A stretch of DNA of 64,000 bases, taken from Fibrobacter succinogenes. Lineage in GTDB: Bacteria > Fibrobacterota > Fibrobacteria > Fibrobacterales > Fibrobacteraceae. A program made the translations under genes and the position numbers. This document shows positions 60,618 to 64,000 of this stretch, one piece after another. Location of the stretch: positions 1 to 64,000 of the forward strand of contig NZ_CACZDK010000001.1 of assembly GCF_902779965.1 (NCBI RefSeq), read 5' to 3'. Position 1 is the first letter of the stretch; each line of letters starts with the position of its first letter. The notes under the pieces were generated by a model. The model worked only from the letters and a program-made list of their open reading frames with translations. It searched no databases and was not told the DNA's origin.

Positions 60618-61370
60618 ATGTTGGAAAAGATGAATTTTGCATTGACGGTTGCGGGATTCGACGGCTCTGCAGGTGCTGGAATTTTGGCCGATGTCAAGGC
60701 GATGGCTCATTTTGGCGTTTATTGCGAATCCGTCTGCACGGCGCTTACGCAACAGAACGAAGATGAATTTGTGGCTCCCGGTTGGGTTATATGGGACCGT
60801 ATCGAAGCTCAACTGGAAACATTGTTCAAAAAACGCACTTTCAAGTATGTAAAGATTGGGCTTGTCGAAAAAGCAAAAGTCCTTAAACGAATTGTAGAAT
60901 TTATTCGTGAAAAATCTCCGGACGCGTATATCGTTTGGGATCCGATTGCAAGTGCCTCGGCGGGTTTCCATTTTTTACGCGCCGCTGAACAGAATAAGTT
61001 TATGCCTGTGATGAAGCAGATTGATTTGGTGACGCCAAATCAAGATGAATTCGGATTCTTGGGGCTCGGACTTGCGGCGTCCCGTGGAACGTTTGAACTC
61101 GGGAAAGATTTTGCCTTGCTTTTGAAGGGTGGACATTCCAAGGGCCCGGAAGCCGTTGATTTGCTTTGGGATAGGGATGGAATACAGTACAAGTTTGCAA
61201 GCCCGCGTTTGTCGGGGGGCGGAAAACACGGCACAGGTTGCCACCTGTCGTCTGCGATTTTGGCGAACCTTGCGCTTGGGCATACGCTGCCGGAATCATG
61301 CCAAATCGCGAAGGATTACCTCACTGAACTTTTGCAAAGTGGGGAAGGGCGCCTTGCCAATGATTTGTAG
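60618..61370 (+). CDS. thiD: Hydroxymethylpyrimidine/phosphomethylpyrimidine kinase
   Basis: A 250-residue ribokinase-like enzyme. LTVAGFDGSAGAGILADVKA, KIGLVEKAKV, VWDPIASASAG, LVTPNQDEF and the anion-hole segment GGKHGTGCHLSSAI are all typical of ThiD, though some residues differ from the E. coli enzyme (TPNQDE for TPNLPE). It phosphorylates HMP and HMP-P for thiamine synthesis or salvage. Single gene. Confidence 0.88.
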   Translation: MLEKMNFALTVAGFDGSAGAGILADVKAMAHFGVYCESVCTALTQQNEDEFVAPGWVIWDRIEAQLETLFKKRTFKYVKIGLVEKAKVLKRIVEFIREKSPDAYIVWDPIASASAGFHFLRAAEQNKFMPVMKQIDLVTPNQDEFGFLGLGLAASRGTFELGKDFALLLKGGHSKGPEAVDLLWDRDGIQYKFASPRLSGGGKHGTGCHLSSAILANLALGHTLPESCQIAKDYLTELLQSGEGRLANDL

Positions 61371-61457
61371 CGATTAAAATTAGTTTTCCCGTTTGGCTAA
61401 TTAAATGAGAAGGTTGAACCTTGCTTATTTTTTGCGTTTTTCGCTTTTATGGGGTAA

Positions 61458-62477
<1,020 letters not shown>

Positions 62478-62482
62478 GAATT

Positions 62483-62510
62483 GTCATTCCCGGCTAGACC
62501 GGGAATCACC
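62483..62510. repeat. GTCATTCCCGG...CCGGGAATCACC element
   Basis: A perfect short palindromic element just after the mdh stop. A sister copy lies at 62582-62610 and one is inside the TPR gene leader (39693). Confidence 0.65.
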
Positions 62511-62524
62511 TTCTTAACAAAACA

Positions 62525-62555
62525 GCCCGCGGGTAGTAAACCCGTGGGCGTTTTT
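62525..62555 (+). terminator. mdh terminator
   Basis: GCCCGCGGGT and ACCCGTGGGC (one G-T type mismatch) followed by GTTTTTG, about 50 nt after the mdh stop. Confidence 0.8.
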
Positions 62556-62581
62556 GTTATGCTTTTGTTGAGCCCGTTACT

Positions 62582-62610
62582 GTCATGCCCGGCTTGACCG
62601 GGCATCTCCA
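62582..62610. repeat. GTCATGCCCGG...CCGGGCATCTCC element
   Basis: A second palindromic copy; it ends 11 nt past the stop of the convergent secreted-protein gene. Confidence 0.65.
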
Positions 62611-62620
62611 TTCTATTGCT

Positions 62621-63634
62621 TTACCTCAGCACGATTTTCTTCGCAAAATTCACGTTTTTCCCGTTCACTCGCACCATGTAAATTCCGGCTTTGAGTGCTG
62701 CAAGGTTAAGCGTTGTAGCGTTGTTAATGGCGCCTTTCATCACGACTTGCCCAAGAGAATTCATCACTTCGACGGTTGCGGAGGTTTTGATTCCTGAGAA
62801 TCCGAGCATGCGCCCGTTCAAAATGGCCTTGACCGCAGAAGTCCCGCGAGCAACCTTGATTCCTGCACTGGAAATGCCGCATTTTTCTGGGCATGAGCCG
62901 TCTTTCGGCCCAACGGCGCAAATGTTGAATTCGTAATCGCCGGGTTCTGCCTGAATTTTGAAATGCACTCCGACAAGTTGCTTTGCTGCTGTTTCTCCGT
63001 CAAATTTAACGGCGCCATCGTACCATGAAGGCTGTTTAAAGTCAGACCATGAAACAACGACCTTGTTGCCGTCTTTTCCGTTTGGCGATAGAATGTTCGA
63101 AGCTTTTGCGGCAGGAAGTGTTACCGCGGGGAGCGCGTAATTCATTGTGGTATCGATGGCATCGCCAAGCCCGAGTTCGAGTTGTATGTCCACGTTGGAA
63201 ATGTAGGTCACGCAGAGCCCGCCCCAAGCAGACGCATCGCCTGCGGCTGGTGTCGTGTTTGTTGTCGAAGTTTCGCCGACCACATTGAAACCGACTCCTG
63301 CGAATGGGGTGATTGTTGCGCTTCCTCTGTTTAAAGAGGCTGTCCCGCAATAACCTTTGCAGTAGTTGAAAAGTTCGTCGTAAAATTCTGAATAGCAATA
63401 GGGGTAATCAAGACAGGGATCTAAAGGATAGACGACTTTGGATTCACCATGATAATACCAATCATCGCCGAAAGAATACCAATAACCTTCTGTTTGTGTT
63501 GTATTGCCAAGTCCTGTTTGAATGTGTTGTTCCGCGTTTTCATCGGCCCCATTCCAAGTTTCGAAAGTTCCTGCGGCAAATGCCGTTGATGATGCTGTAC
63601 AAAGAGCGATGGATAAAACGATTTGCTTGTTCAT
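62621..63634 (-). CDS. Secreted protein with type-IX-like sorting domain
   Basis: 337 residues. A signal peptide (IVLSIALCTASSTAFA) and a beta-rich, Cys-containing domain (YCKGYCGTASLNRG, LCVTYISNVDIQLELGLG, VVSWSDFKQPSWYDGAVKFD) suggest a CBM-like fold. The C-terminal 65 residues (VEVMNSLGQVVMKGAINNAT, then AGIYMVRVNGKNVNFAKKIV) are a clear sorting domain. It probably binds polysaccharide at the cell surface (inference). It lies 4 bp downstream of a paralogous gene on the same strand. Confidence 0.72.
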   Translation of the reverse strand: MNKQIVLSIALCTASSTAFAAGTFETWNGADENAEQHIQTGLGNTTQTEGYWYSFGDDWYYHGESKVVYPLDPCLDYPYCYSEFYDELFNYCKGYCGTASLNRGSATITPFAGVGFNVVGETSTTNTTPAAGDASAWGGLCVTYISNVDIQLELGLGDAIDTTMNYALPAVTLPAAKASNILSPNGKDGNKVVVSWSDFKQPSWYDGAVKFDGETAAKQLVGVHFKIQAEPGDYEFNICAVGPKDGSCPEKCGISSAGIKVARGTSAVKAILNGRMLGFSGIKTSATVEVMNSLGQVVMKGAINNATTLNLAALKAGIYMVRVNGKNVNFAKKIVLR

Positions 63635-63638
63635 GAGA

Positions 63639-64000
63639 TTACCTCACCACAATTCTGTTTGAGAAATTAACGGCCTTTCCTGTAACGCGGACCAGATAAA
63701 TTCCAGCGTCGAGGTGGGCGAGATTGAGCGTCGAGGTCGCGCTTTCGATTGCTCCTCGTGCGATGACTTGTCCGAGGCTGTTCATGACTTCGGCAGTGGC
63801 GGTTGACTTGACGCCCGTAAAACTGAGTGTGCGACCGTTCAGAATAGCTTTAGTTGCAACATTTTCGTTTGTTCTGTGAGCAAATTTGATTCCAACTTCG
63901 GAACTTGGGATTCCGCATTTTTCTGGGCAGCTTCCGTCTTTCGGACCGATTGCACAGATGTTGAAATTGTAGCTGCCCGGCTCGGATTGTAGTTTAAATA
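63639..64000 (-). CDS. Paralogue of the downstream secreted protein, C-terminal part
   Basis: The last 120 codons, entering from the right edge. SYNFNICAIGPKDGSCPEKC, RTLSFTGVKSTATAEVMNSL and AGIYLVRVTGKAVNFSNRIV align closely with the last 120 residues of the 62621-63634 protein, showing a tandem duplication. The stop lies 4 bp before the next ATG, with GAGG for its ribosome binding, so the pair is one operon. Confidence 0.75.
   Translation of the reverse strand, partial: FKLQSEPGSYNFNICAIGPKDGSCPEKCGIPSSEVGIKFAHRTNENVATKAILNGRTLSFTGVKSTATAEVMNSLGQVIARGAIESATSTLNLAHLDAGIYLVRVTGKAVNFSNRIVVR

Overview
The window reads as a chromosomal segment of a Fibrobacter-like rumen or gut cellulolytic bacterium (Fibrobacteres, FCB superphylum). 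The evidence is a set of GH8, GH9, GH116 and CE4 carbohydrate-active enzymes, secreted proteins ending in short type-IX-like C-terminal sorting domains, and housekeeping genes of the expected kinds. Base composition is moderate and even. There are no phage structural genes, integrases, transposases, rRNA genes or CRISPR arrays.

Layout. 1-4000: start of leuB, a secreted GH8-like protein, a decayed sorting-domain relic and a CE4 deacetylase. 4000-9700: ruvAB, a large gene-poor spacer and a cytosolic GH116 glucosidase. 10000-13600: small membrane protein and lipoprotein genes (one broken by a G9 tract), purN and rnhB. 13600-14240: palindromic repeats, an RNA with a tRNA-like 3' end, and tRNA-Arg(ACG). 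14400-19600: PBP1A and groESL, the latter behind a textbook sigma-54 promoter. 19900-30800: nucleotidyltransferase, DUF748, intracellular GH9, DUF218, rimI-tsaB, ddl, an epimerase and a UbiA prenyltransferase. 30900-35150: an operon of a coiled-coil protein, rsgA, two envelope proteins, a nadD-like gene and an RluA pseudouridine synthase. 35370-40720: a DUF3450-TtpC-ExbB-ExbD-TonB-TPR energy-transduction operon. 40870-47590: an accessory island with an AAA/DUF4143 ATPase, an eroded toxin-antitoxin pair, and about nine small, mostly membrane proteins including a DUF4304 (immunity-like) protein. 47600-64000: U32 peptidase, a structured-leader gene, a second eroded toxin-antitoxin pair, an HD-domain/DxD-protein pair, slyD-rpiA, rlmH, folA, a GGDEF protein, a DUF4010 transporter-like protein, thiD, mdh, and tandem secreted paralogues with sorting domains.

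The most unusual theme is repetitive DNA. Two classes fill most intergenic gaps: palindromic GTCATYCTGA...GGATCCAG elements, and low-complexity mosaics of words such as AGTAGACAGTAGGAAGT and TTAGAACTTAGAAC. Both also occur in frame inside conserved genes: rnhB, rsgA, the TtpC-like gene, the TPR gene and the U32 peptidase. In several cases they lengthen otherwise conserved proteins by 10-60 residues. Copies also abut the start codons of rnhB, tonB, rlmH and folA, which lack Shine-Dalgarno sequences.

A second theme is promoter structure. A Bacteroidetes-like TAnnTTTG box recurs upstream of genes. In four genes it lies exactly 4 nt before the ATG, and a fifth gene has a one-mismatch box at the same spacing, which predicts leaderless mRNAs. 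All functional calls are from reading motifs in the translated sequence; no database search was run.
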